Assembly: GCA_030618325.1 (NCBI GenBank)
Contig: JAUXDP010000021.1
Coordinates: forward strand, 1 to 19,179
DNA: 19,179 nucleotides
Direction of reading: 5' to 3'
Origin: Methylococcaceae bacterium
GTDB lineage: Bacteria > Pseudomonadota > Gammaproteobacteria > Methylococcales > Methylomonadaceae
The notes beneath the pieces were generated by a model. It did not search any database, was not told where the DNA came from, and worked only from the letters and a program-made list of their open reading frames with translations. Position 1 is the stretch's first letter; each line of letters begins with the position of its first letter. Below are positions 1-7,906 of the stretch, one piece after another. Made by a program: the position numbers and the translations under genes.

Positions 1-1169
1 TTATTGATAAATTCAATGGCTACCTGCATGATATGCTCACCTAGCATTAATATTAAATCAGATTCCTCAGCAATGGGAATGAACTCATCGGGTGAAATCG
101 ACCCAAATTCGGGATTAGACCACCTGGAAAGGCTTTCATAACCCACAATATGATCATTATTGAAAATGGGTTGAAAATGGACCTCCAGTTGTTTGTTTTC
201 TACCGCTAAACGAAGTTCATTTTCTAATTCCAGTTTGCGTTTGGTTGCTGAGGTATGTTGGTTTTTATAGGAGGTGTGTTCTTTTTTATAGAAATTATAA
301 CTTCCTTTGCGTATTCTTTTGGCCTCATACATAGAGCTGTCAGCATGCTGAACCAATGCAGCCATGTCACAGCCATCCTCAGGGCAACACGCTATGCCAA
401 TACTCGCTGAAAGGGTTAACTTTCTTTGTGCCAATTCAATTGGCTCATTTAGTGAAGCAAGAATTTGCTCAGTGATAGTAATAATTTCTTGATGATCATG
501 ATATGGAATTAACAGCATAAATTCATCACCACCGATTCGTGCGACTTCCCCTTTCAATGAAAGCACACTGGAAATTCTTTTACCCGTTTCCTGGATAAGT
601 TTATCTCCAACAGGGTGACCATAACTGTCATTTACAAATTTAAGCCCATCCATATCAAGATACAATAAAGCAAATTTTTGCTGCTTGCAATGATAGTTAT
701 GAAGGTATTGAGTGAAGGATTCATCAAGTGCCGCGCGATTTTTTAAACCAGTGATGCTGTCTTGGTAAGCAATTTTTTCAAGCTTTTCATTAAGCAGCTT
801 TAGTTCAGTAATATCTGTGATTATTCCACAAAGACAATCGCCTAACTTAGGATCCTCAAAGAAGAATTTTTTAGTTTGGATAATGCGAGTATTGCCAAAA
901 GCATCAGTGTGTTTTTCCTCATTGATGTTAGCTTGTCTGGATTTGAATACTTTGTCATCCATCTCCCAAAAAACATCTGCTTCTTCTTTAGGAGATAAAT
1001 CATAATCTGATTTACCAATCAAATCATCATAGCTACGTCCAATCAACTGACATAAAGCATCATTAACAAATATTAATTGATGTTTTTTATTCTTGATAAA
1101 AATGGGAGAAGTAATCGAGTTTATTAACTTTGTTAATAATTTAGCGCTATATGTTGTTTTCCTGGCCAT
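1..1169 (-). CDS. PAS-GGDEF-EAL cyclic-di-GMP signalling protein (C-terminus off the left edge)
   Basis: This is the N-terminal ~389 codons of a probable cyclic-di-GMP turnover protein, translated from the minus strand from ATG at 1169. No signal peptide or membrane segment is visible, so it looks cytoplasmic. Residues ~17-125 read as a PAS sensor domain (IFIKNKKHQLIFVND near its start, ending GIITDITELK). Residues ~130-295 are a GGDEF diguanylate cyclase domain with intact RIGGDEF at about 211-217. Residues ~310 onward begin an EAL phosphodiesterase domain, with HFQPIF and the signature motif as YESLSRW, so E-S-L instead of E-A-L; the metal-binding Glu is kept. The position of the RxxD product-inhibition site holds a KGEV-like sequence, so that site seems absent. 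About 160 residues of EAL should lie beyond the edge. Domain identity is firm; whether it makes or degrades c-di-GMP cannot be told from here. Confidence 0.9.
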   Translation of the reverse strand, partial: MARKTTYSAKLLTKLINSITSPIFIKNKKHQLIFVNDALCQLIGRSYDDLIGKSDYDLSPKEEADVFWEMDDKVFKSRQANINEEKHTDAFGNTRIIQTKKFFFEDPKLGDCLCGIITDITELKLLNEKLEKIAYQDSITGLKNRAALDESFTQYLHNYHCKQQKFALLYLDMDGLKFVNDSYGHPVGDKLIQETGKRISSVLSLKGEVARIGGDEFMLLIPYHDHQEIITITEQILASLNEPIELAQRKLTLSASIGIACCPEDGCDMAALVQHADSSMYEAKRIRKGSYNFYKKEHTSYKNQHTSATKRKLELENELRLAVENKQLEVHFQPIFNNDHIVGYESLSRWSNPEFGSISPDEFIPIAEESDLILMLGEHIMQVAIEFIN

Positions 1170-1204
1170 GATTAATCCATAATTTATTATTTTTATTATG
1201 CTTG

Positions 1205-1234
1205 ATAATACACGGGTTTTTGGAAAAATATCAA
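1205..1234 (-). promoter_or_regulatory. Candidate sigma-70 promoter for the PAS-GGDEF-EAL gene
   Basis: Read on the minus strand, TTGATA (1234-1229) and TATTAT (1210-1205) lie 18 bases apart; each matches the sigma-70 consensus at five of six positions. The start codon at 1169 would be preceded by a leader of roughly 30 bases. Seen by eye only, in an AT-rich region where chance matches are common. Confidence 0.4.
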
Positions 1235-1274
1235 TTCAAATATTCGACGGTAAATATATATTACACCCGATTTC

Positions 1275-1307
1275 TTAGTTTGCCCTTTAGTTATCAGGGC
1301 AAACTAA
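1275..1307. other. Perfect 12-bp inverted repeat between divergent genes
   Basis: TTAGTTTGCCCT (1275-1286) and its exact complement AGGGCAAACTAA (1296-1307) flank a 9-base loop. There is no T-run directly after it on either strand, so it is not a textbook terminator. It sits between the divergent GGDEF-EAL gene and the dehydrogenase and just upstream of both candidate promoters. It could be an operator for a dimeric regulator, a barrier between the two promoters, or a degenerate terminator. Confidence 0.5.
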
Positions 1308-1311
1308 AGAT

Positions 1312-1340
1312 TTGTTGGTTGCTCGACGAGTTGATAAGAT
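1312..1340 (+). promoter_or_regulatory. Candidate promoter for the MDR dehydrogenase
   Basis: TTGTTG (1312-1317) and TAAGAT (1335-1340) are separated by 17 bases. The two boxes match sigma-70 consensus at three to four of six positions. Transcription would start near 1347, about 20 bases before the ATG at 1369. A weak call. Confidence 0.25.
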
Positions 1341-1368
1341 GCCATTTGTTTTATTTTTTCCGGATTAA

Positions 1369-2331
1369 ATGAAATCTCTAGTTTTTTCATCGGGCCATTT
1401 AAACTATAGTGACCGAACACCACAACCAGCACTTGTTCCTGGTTACGCACTGATAAAAATCATTGTTGCCGGAATATGTGGAACCGATCTGGAAATTGCT
1501 AAAGGATATGCTGACTTTTATGGCGTGTTAGGGCATGAATTCGTTGGTATTGTCGAAGATGTTGCAGATCATTCTGACAGTCTATGGGTAGGCAAGCGAG
1601 TTGTTGGAGCTATCAATATTGGCTGTATGCAATGTGCCGTTTGTTTAACTTATGGTGCAGCGCATTGTCCTAATCGTCAGGTTTTGGGAATTCGTGGCAA
1701 AGACGGTTGTTTTGCAGAATACATTACTTTACCCGTTCGGAATCTACATGCTGTTCCTGACTGTGTTTCGGATAATTCTGCCGTGTTTACAGAACCTTTA
1801 GCGGCTGCTTGCCGCATCAGGGAGCAATTATTGATTAATCCGGCAAAGCATATTGCAGTCGTCGGGTGTGGACGGTTAGGTCTATTAATTGGCGCAACTC
1901 TTCGTATAACAGGTAGTGAGGTTACTATGCTGGCAAGGCGAAGTGAAAGCCTAAAGCTTCCAGAGCAATGGAGTTTATCCACTGCGCTGGTGGATGATTA
2001 TTCGGAGAATAGTTTTGATCTGGTCGTTGAAGCAACGGGGAATGAGTCGGGTCTTAGCCAATCAATAAAACTGGTCAAGCCATTAGGAACATTAATACTT
2101 AAAAGCACTTTTCAAAACCCAGGCACTATTGATCTAACTAAGTTGGTAGTTGCCGAAATCACCGTAACAGGTTCACGCTGTGGGGCATTTTCTCCTGCTT
2201 TACGTTTGTTGGAGCAAGGGCTTATCGATGTCGAATCTACAATTGACAAGCAGTTTCCTCTTGAAGAAGGCTTTGCTGCCATGCAATACGCTGCAAAGCA
2301 GGGTGTGCGGAAGGTGCTATTAAAGCTGTAA
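1369..2331 (+). CDS. Zinc-dependent medium-chain dehydrogenase (alcohol/threonine dehydrogenase-like)
   Basis: A 320-residue cytoplasmic oxidoreductase of the medium-chain dehydrogenase/reductase superfamily, expected to oxidise an alcohol or polyol with NAD(P)+. Catalytic zinc ligands are visible: Cys in GICGTDLE (~residue 37), His-Glu in LGHEFVG (~57) and Glu in FTEPLAAA (~143). The structural zinc site is complete (GCMQCAVC followed by seven residues and another Cys). The nucleotide-binding fold has the glycine motif VVGCGRLGLLIG at about 165-176. The protein is slightly shorter than typical members (~340-360) but no key residue is missing. No strong Shine-Dalgarno precedes ATG 1369; CCGGA nearby is the best. 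The gene seems to be a single transcription unit, divergent from the GGDEF-EAL gene. The substrate cannot be assigned: sorbitol, threonine or short-chain alcohol dehydrogenases all share this layout. Confidence 0.88.
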   Translation: MKSLVFSSGHLNYSDRTPQPALVPGYALIKIIVAGICGTDLEIAKGYADFYGVLGHEFVGIVEDVADHSDSLWVGKRVVGAINIGCMQCAVCLTYGAAHCPNRQVLGIRGKDGCFAEYITLPVRNLHAVPDCVSDNSAVFTEPLAAACRIREQLLINPAKHIAVVGCGRLGLLIGATLRITGSEVTMLARRSESLKLPEQWSLSTALVDDYSENSFDLVVEATGNESGLSQSIKLVKPLGTLILKSTFQNPGTIDLTKLVVAEITVTGSRCGAFSPALRLLEQGLIDVESTIDKQFPLEEGFAAMQYAAKQGVRKVLLKL

Positions 2332-2356
2332 TGAAAAATTCACTACGAGGGTAAAT

Positions 2357-2968
2357 TTATTTTTGGTCAGACAGCCTCTTAGTAAACAAAGATCTGACTT
2401 TAAAAACATTTACGACATACGATTGAAAAATAATATAGTGAGTTTTAACGCTCGCTATAAAACCGTGTTCACCAAAATATTTAAGCGAAAGCTGTTTCAT
2501 TTTTGCCCGCAATGCGACTATTCGTGCTTTGATATAGATATGAATGGGTGAATTGATAAATCTATCAATCCAGCTCATGATGTATTCGTAGGCAGTTTTC
2601 AACCAATGAAAAGTCATTAATTTATCTTTGGTTAAATCAAAAAGCCAAAAGGTAAAAGCTGCTACGGGAATTTTCAAGGCATAAACAAAAATGCCAGAAA
2701 AAATATGGCCATTAATGACGAAAAAACCTGACAAAAACCCCATAGCTTCGGCTATCCCCAGAATAAAAATGAATACGCCAAGCAAAAGATGGCGGTTCAT
2801 TCCCAAACAAGTTTTTTTTAGGGACTCCAGAACAACAAGGCCCTTGATGTACTGATAAATCGGTTTGGCAAAAACATTCCATATCAGTTCTTCAAACAGG
2901 ATATAGCCGACAACAAGAATGCTTTCCAGCGATTTAATTACAAAATTCTTTGCTTCAATATTGTTCAT
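2357..2968 (-). CDS. Conserved hypothetical inner-membrane protein, function unknown
   Basis: A 203-residue protein of unknown function. Hydrophobic stretches suggest up to three membrane segments: one near the N-terminus (SILVVGYILFEELIWNVFA), one about residues 60-85 (LLLGVFIFILGIAEAMGFL) and one about 90-115 (IFSGIFVYALKIPVAAFTFW). The C-terminal ~80 residues are polar and rich in Lys, Arg and aromatics, with a net positive charge, and probably stay in the cytoplasm. I recognise the general pattern of proteobacterial integral membrane proteins with an 'ALKIPVAA-TFWLF' core but know no function for them. ATG at 2968 was chosen; an in-frame TTG at 2974 is an alternative and neither has a clear ribosome binding site. 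The gene stands alone, convergent with the dehydrogenase and divergent from prkA. Confidence 0.72.
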   Translation of the reverse strand: MNNIEAKNFVIKSLESILVVGYILFEELIWNVFAKPIYQYIKGLVVLESLKKTCLGMNRHLLLGVFIFILGIAEAMGFLSGFFVINGHIFSGIFVYALKIPVAAFTFWLFDLTKDKLMTFHWLKTAYEYIMSWIDRFINSPIHIYIKARIVALRAKMKQLSLKYFGEHGFIASVKTHYIIFQSYVVNVFKVRSLFTKRLSDQK

Positions 2969-3191
2969 GCTCAAGGAATATAAATTGGGGAAACATTAAA
3001 TTTATTTGGTGGCTATGTTTAAAAATCACAAGTTTGAAACCAGAAATTTGCGATAGGCATATCACTTACAAGTATGTTAATTACATTAAAATGTAATCAT
3101 GTACAAATAATAACAATTTTAAGGAGATATTTTACTAAAATGTGGTCTATATTTTTAGTATTGCAGCAGAACACTACAGCGGAGCCAATAT
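2969..3191 (+). promoter_or_regulatory. Upstream region of prkA: inverted repeat, CTATATT box, upstream Shine-Dalgarno
   Basis: This 223-base gap separates the membrane protein gene from prkA. It contains a perfect 8-bp inverted repeat, ATTACATT (3080-3087) and AATGTAAT (3090-3097), with a two-base centre, suitable as an operator. CTATATT at 3147-3153 resembles a stationary-phase sigma (RpoS) -10 element, consistent with RpoS control known for the E. coli homologues yeaGH, but no -35 is evident. A strong AAGGAG (3121-3126) lies 13 bases before an ATG at 3140 that opens a 21-codon frame ending inside prkA. A second, well-spaced GGAG (3181-3184) serves the prkA ATG itself. Individual elements are seen; their roles are inferred. 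Confidence 0.35.
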
Positions 3192-5114
3192 ATGAGTATT
3201 TTTGATCACTATACAACCCGGTTTGAAGAATCGAAAGAAGAAGAGTTAAGTATTCAGGAATATCTGGATCTGTGTAAAAAAGATCCTTTAACATACGCCA
3301 GCCCGGCTGAAAGGATGTTAGCTGCTATTGGCGAACCTGAGTTATTTGACACCCATAATGATCCGATGCTTAGTCGGCTGTTCTCTAATAAAGTCATAAA
3401 AATATATCCGGCATTTCGGGAATTTTATGGCATGGAAGATGTGATTGAACAAATTGTGTCTTATTTCAAACATTCTGCGCAGGGACTGGAAGAAAAAAAA
3501 CAGATACTCTATTTGTTGGGTCCGGTCGGAGGTGGCAAATCTTCTTTAGCGGAACGGCTGAAAGCTTTGATGGAGAAAATTCCGTTTTACGCCATTAAAG
3601 ATTCCCCTGTATTTGAATCACCGCTGGGACTTTTTAATGTCGATGAGGATGGAGAGATTCTGGAAACAGATTATGGCATTCCAAACCGATATGTGAATAC
3701 CATCATGTCGCCATGGGCAACTAAGCGTTTGTATGAATACAATGGCGATATTCGCAAATTCAAAGTTATTAAAATTCGCCCCTCTATTTTACGGCAAATT
3801 GCGGTTACTAAAACTGAGCCGGGTGATGAGAATAATCAGGATATTTCATCCCTGGTAGGTAAAGTGGATATTCGCAAACTTGAGCAATATTCCCAAGATG
3901 ACCCGGATGCCTACAGCTATTCAGGAGGGTTATGTCACGCTAATCAGGGTATGCTCGAATTTGTGGAAATGTTCAAGGCACCCATTAAGGTTTTGCATCC
4001 GTTGTTAACGGCTACTCAGGAAGGGAATTATAAAGGAACGGAGGGTTTTCCTGCTATTCCATTTGATGGCATCATTTTAGCCCATTCCAATGAGTCAGAA
4101 TGGCAGGCATTTAAGAATAACAAAAATAATGAGGCATTTCTGGATCGTATTTATATCGTCAAAGTGCCGTATTGTTTGCGGGTTTCAGAAGAGCTAAAGA
4201 TTTATAACAAATTGCTAGAACATAGCTCTTTGAACAATGCTCCTTGTGCGCCAGGTACTTTGGAAATGATGGCTCAATTTGCAATACTGTCTCGATTGCA
4301 TGAGCCTGATAATTCCAATATTTTTTCAAAAATGAGAGTCTATAATGGTGATAATCTGAAAGACACGGATCCCCATGCAAAGTCTTATCAGGAATACCGC
4401 GACTATGCCGGTGTGGATGAAGGCATGACCGGTTTATCAACCCGATTTGCATTCAAGATCTTATCCAAGGTTTTTAACTTTGACGATTCCGAAATTGCTG
4501 CCAACCCGGTGCATCTTATGTACGTGATTGAACAACAAATCAGTCGGGAACAGTTTCCACCAGAGATAGAAGAAAAGTATATCTCTCATCTTAAAGGCTA
4601 TCTGACCCAGAAGTATATCGAATTTATCGGTAAAGAAATTCAAACGGCTTATCTTCAGTCCTATTCTGAGTACGGCCAAAATATCTTTGATCGCTATGTG
4701 ACCTATGCTGATTATTGGATTCAGGACACTGATTACCGTGATCCGGATACCGGAGAAATGTTTGACCGGTCTTTACTCAATGATGAGTTAGAAAAAATAG
4801 AGAAACCTGCAGGTATTAGCAATCCAAAAGATTTCCGTAATGAAATTGTCAATTTTGTATTACGTGCCAGGGCGAACAACAAAGGGAAAAATCCGGCCTG
4901 GACCAGTTATGAAAAACTGCGTACTGTAATCGAAAAGAAAATGTTTTCGACGACAGAAGACCTCTTGCCAGTTATATCCTTTAATGCAAAAGCATCGCCA
5001 GATGATCAGAAAAAACATGAAGAATTCATCGATCGGATGGTTGAAAATGGCTATACCGAGAAACAGGTCAGGTTATTATGCGAATGGTATTTGAGAGTTC
5101 GTAAATCATCTTAG
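3192..5114 (+). CDS. prkA: PrkA/YeaG family serine protein kinase
   Basis: A 640-residue cytoplasmic AAA+-type protein kinase, full length for the PrkA/YeaG family (~640-645). The P-loop is GPVGGGKS at residues 110-117; the usual N-terminal family block (SIFDHYTTRFEE, then YLDLCKKDPLTYASPAERML) is intact. The C-terminal third holds the conserved PrkA segment including TGEMFDRSLLNDELEKIEKPAGI. ATG 3192 has GGAG seven bases upstream. The next gene, yeaH, begins 18 bases after the stop, so the two are almost certainly cotranscribed. In E. coli the YeaG-YeaH pair acts in nutrient and nitrogen stress and in stationary phase; in Bacillus PrkA affects sporulation. The partner and substrates in this organism are unknown. 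No irregularity was seen. Confidence 0.96.
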   Translation: MSIFDHYTTRFEESKEEELSIQEYLDLCKKDPLTYASPAERMLAAIGEPELFDTHNDPMLSRLFSNKVIKIYPAFREFYGMEDVIEQIVSYFKHSAQGLEEKKQILYLLGPVGGGKSSLAERLKALMEKIPFYAIKDSPVFESPLGLFNVDEDGEILETDYGIPNRYVNTIMSPWATKRLYEYNGDIRKFKVIKIRPSILRQIAVTKTEPGDENNQDISSLVGKVDIRKLEQYSQDDPDAYSYSGGLCHANQGMLEFVEMFKAPIKVLHPLLTATQEGNYKGTEGFPAIPFDGIILAHSNESEWQAFKNNKNNEAFLDRIYIVKVPYCLRVSEELKIYNKLLEHSSLNNAPCAPGTLEMMAQFAILSRLHEPDNSNIFSKMRVYNGDNLKDTDPHAKSYQEYRDYAGVDEGMTGLSTRFAFKILSKVFNFDDSEIAANPVHLMYVIEQQISREQFPPEIEEKYISHLKGYLTQKYIEFIGKEIQTAYLQSYSEYGQNIFDRYVTYADYWIQDTDYRDPDTGEMFDRSLLNDELEKIEKPAGISNPKDFRNEIVNFVLRARANNKGKNPAWTSYEKLRTVIEKKMFSTTEDLLPVISFNAKASPDDQKKHEEFIDRMVENGYTEKQVRLLCEWYLRVRKSS

Positions 5115-5132
5115 CTTAGCAAGGAGATTTGA

Positions 5133-6395
5133 GTGTCAAGGATTGTTGATAGACGTCTTAACGGTAAGAATAAAAGTGCTGTCAACCGGCAGAAATTCAT
5201 TCGCCGTTTTCGGAATCAGATCAAAAAGGCCGTCGCTGATGCTATAGCAGAACGCAGTGTTACTGATCTGGATAAAAGCGAAAAAGTGTCAATTCCAACA
5301 AAAGACACATCAGAACCTTTTTTTCACCACGGCGAAGGAGGCCAGCGAGAACGTATCCATCCTGGTAATAAAGAATTTCAGCAAGGCGATAGATTTCCCC
5401 GCCCAAAAGGTGGTGCAAAAGGCCGTGGTAAACAAGCCTCAGATAGTGGGGAAGGTCTGGATGATTTTATTTTTGAACTCACCCGGGAAGAATTCCTGGA
5501 GTTTTTTTTTGAAGACCTGGAATTGCCAAATTTGGTAAAAACCAAATTAGCAACCATTAACGAAACCAAAAAAGTGCGTGCTGGGCATACCAGTGAAGGC
5601 GTTCCCTCTAATATTAATATTATTCGTTCTTTACGCGGTGCGATGGGTAGACGCATTGCTTTGCGAGCGCCCTATAATAACAGGTTGAAGCAAGCCGAAG
5701 CTGAACTGGAAACGTTGCTTAAACAGCATGACAAAAGCCATGCAGTAGTAAAAGTATTAGAAGAAGAAATCGAGCAGCTAAAGAAAAAAATAAAACGTAT
5801 TCCGTTTATTGATACTTTTGATCTCCGTTACGATAATCGTATCGATCAACCCAAGCCGACAACCCAGGCGGTTATGTTCTGCATTATGGATGTTTCAGGG
5901 TCAATGGGCTATCAAGAAAAGGACATGGCCAAGCGATTCTTTATGCTGCTGTATCTTTTTCTCACCCGGACTTATGAAAAAATCCAGGTGGTTTTTATTT
6001 CTCATCACACCGTCGCCAGTGAAGTTGATGAGCAAACTTTCTTTTATTCTCGAGAAACCGGAGGTACTGTCGTATCCAGTGCGCTGGAACTAACCAGTAA
6101 AATTATCCAGGAACGTTTTCCCACTTCAGAATGGAATATTTATGCTGCCCAGGCATCAGATGGCGACAACTGGGATAATGATTCTGTTGCTTGCAGGAAA
6201 ATCATGACTGAGCGGATTATGCCTTATGTGCAGTATTATGCTTACATAGAAATTACCGAGGATCGGCATCAGAATCTTTGGCAGGAGTACCTGAGTCTGA
6301 AATCTGACTGGGGAAATTTCGCTATGCAGCGCATTGAACAAATAGTGGATATTTATCCTGTTTTTCGTAAACTTTTCCAAAAGCAATCAGAATGA
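5133..6395 (+). CDS. yeaH: YeaH/DUF444 family protein with von Willebrand A-like domain
   Basis: A 420-residue cytoplasmic protein matching the length and layout of E. coli YeaH. The N-terminal ~110 residues are basic and low-complexity (PRPKGGAKGRGKQASDSGEG). Residues ~185-222 are charged and likely coiled coil. A von Willebrand A-like domain starts around 245, with a metal-ion-dependent adhesion site D-x-S-x-S at 253-257 (DVSGSM), a Thr in ETGGTVVSSAL (~312) and the acidic loop SDGDNWDND at 342-350. The start is GTG at 5133, chosen because AAGGAG (5121-5126) sits six bases upstream and the protein begins MSRIVDRRLNG as in the family. The stop overlaps the spoVR start by four bases (ATGA). 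It probably works with the PrkA kinase; molecular function is not established. Confidence 0.95.
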   Translation: MSRIVDRRLNGKNKSAVNRQKFIRRFRNQIKKAVADAIAERSVTDLDKSEKVSIPTKDTSEPFFHHGEGGQRERIHPGNKEFQQGDRFPRPKGGAKGRGKQASDSGEGLDDFIFELTREEFLEFFFEDLELPNLVKTKLATINETKKVRAGHTSEGVPSNINIIRSLRGAMGRRIALRAPYNNRLKQAEAELETLLKQHDKSHAVVKVLEEEIEQLKKKIKRIPFIDTFDLRYDNRIDQPKPTTQAVMFCIMDVSGSMGYQEKDMAKRFFMLLYLFLTRTYEKIQVVFISHHTVASEVDEQTFFYSRETGGTVVSSALELTSKIIQERFPTSEWNIYAAQASDGDNWDNDSVACRKIMTERIMPYVQYYAYIEITEDRHQNLWQEYLSLKSDWGNFAMQRIEQIVDIYPVFRKLFQKQSE

Positions 6396-7906
6396 GCCGA
6401 AAACCTATTTCAGAAACATCAGAATGGACTTTCGAGCTGATCGAAAAATACCATCAGGAAATACAGCGGATCGCTAGGGATTTTGGTCTGGATACTTATC
6501 CTGTGCAATTGGAAATTATTACTGCAGAGCAAATGATGGATGCCTATGCTTCGGTAGGTATGCCGATTGGTTATACCCATTGGTCGTTTGGTAAAGAGTT
6601 CGTTAAAAATGAAGGCCAGTACAAAAGAGGCCAAATGGGGTTAGCCTATGAGATTGTTATTAACTCAGATCCTTGTATAGCCTATTTAATGGAAGAAAAC
6701 AGCATGACGATGCAGGCTTTGGTCATTGCTCATGCTGCTTATGGGCATAACTCTTTTTTCAAAAATAATTATTTGTTCAAGACCTGGACCAGTGCAGATG
6801 CCATCATAGACTATTTGTTATTTGCCAAAAACTACATTGCCAAATGTGAGGAACGTTATGGCGAAGAACAGGTTGAGGCTATTCTCGACTCCTGTCATGC
6901 ATTAAAAAACTTTGGTGTTGATCGTTATAAACGGCCAGCACAATTATCGATGGCAGAAGAGCGGGAGAGACAGCAGGAACGGGAAGAATATCTACAATCT
7001 CAAGTAAACCAGCTATGGAGAACTGTTCCTGCTAAAGAACAACAGACCGACGATCTAATAAAAGAAACCTGTTTCCCCGAAGAGCCTGAAGAAAATATTC
7101 TTTATTTTATCGAAAAGAATGCGCCTTTGCTGGAGCCTTGGCAGCGTGAAATTGTTCGTATCGTCCGTAAGATTGCTCAGTATTTCTATCCACAGCGCCA
7201 GACTCAGGTTATGAATGAGGGTTGGGCGACTTTCTGGCATTATACAATTTTGAATCAACTCTATGACGAAGGATTAGTTACCGATGGCTTTATTATCGAG
7301 TTTTTACAATCACATACCAATGTGGTTTATCAGCCCGCTTTTGACAGCCCCTATTATTCCGGTATAAATCCTTATGCTTTGGGCTTTGCCATGATGACGG
7401 ATATTCGTCGTATTTGCGAAAACCCAACCGATGAAGACAAACATTGGTTTCCTGATATAGCGGGGAGTGACTGGCTCAAGACTATGCATTTTGCGATGCA
7501 GAATTTTAAGGATGAAAGCTTCATTAGCCAGTATTTATCACCTAAAGTCATTCGTGATTTTAAGCTTTTTTCGGTACTGGACGATGATCGAGAAAAAGAT
7601 ATTGAAGTAACTTCCATTCATAACGAAATCAATTATCAATATATTCGCCAGTCCTTATCGGAGCAATATAACCTGGGTAGTATCGAACCTAATATCCAGG
7701 TTTTTAATGTTAATCGGAGTGGTGATCGATCTCTCATTTTAAGACACACTCAATTTAATCGAATGCCCCTCGATAAAAGTGCTGCTGAAGTGATGAAACA
7801 TGTCAGAAGGCTCTGGGGGTTTGATGTTTACCTTGAAACTGTATCTGAAAATGGCTCGGTGGTGCAAGTGTTTGAATGTGGCAGTAGCGGGCTATTTACA
7901 TTTTAG
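6392..7906 (+). CDS. spoVR: SpoVR family protein
   Basis: A 504-residue SpoVR family protein (E. coli YcgB type, ~510 residues). Family blocks visible are EIQRIARDFGLDTYPVQLEI near the N-terminus, the His-rich AHAAYGHNSFFKNNYLFKTW at ~113-132, GVDRYKRP at ~174-181 and MNEGWATFWHYTIL at ~274-287. The last ~90 residues form the family's C-terminal segment with DRSLILRHTQFNRMPL. There is no signal peptide. The start ATG overlaps the yeaH stop, implying translational coupling, and gives the gene order prkA-yeaH-spoVR found widely in Proteobacteria. SpoVR was named for spore cortex formation in Bacillus; in non-sporulating bacteria it is a stress-associated protein whose activity is unproven. Its 3' end overlaps the converging umuC by 11 bases. 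Confidence 0.95.
   Translation: MSRKPISETSEWTFELIEKYHQEIQRIARDFGLDTYPVQLEIITAEQMMDAYASVGMPIGYTHWSFGKEFVKNEGQYKRGQMGLAYEIVINSDPCIAYLMEENSMTMQALVIAHAAYGHNSFFKNNYLFKTWTSADAIIDYLLFAKNYIAKCEERYGEEQVEAILDSCHALKNFGVDRYKRPAQLSMAEERERQQEREEYLQSQVNQLWRTVPAKEQQTDDLIKETCFPEEPEENILYFIEKNAPLLEPWQREIVRIVRKIAQYFYPQRQTQVMNEGWATFWHYTILNQLYDEGLVTDGFIIEFLQSHTNVVYQPAFDSPYYSGINPYALGFAMMTDIRRICENPTDEDKHWFPDIAGSDWLKTMHFAMQNFKDESFISQYLSPKVIRDFKLFSVLDDDREKDIEVTSIHNEINYQYIRQSLSEQYNLGSIEPNIQVFNVNRSGDRSLILRHTQFNRMPLDKSAAEVMKHVRRLWGFDVYLETVSENGSVVQVFECGSSGLFTF

Noticed and set aside
1677..1982. Antisense open frames inside real genes (also near 4159-4679, 5378-5656, 11764-12159, 12692-12997, 13902-14130)
   Set aside because: They lie opposite firmly identified enzymes, have no recognisable domain or ribosome binding site, and look like chance frames.
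2332..2356. Bidirectional terminator between the convergent dehydrogenase and membrane protein genes
   Set aside because: The 25-base gap contains no inverted repeat of useful length.
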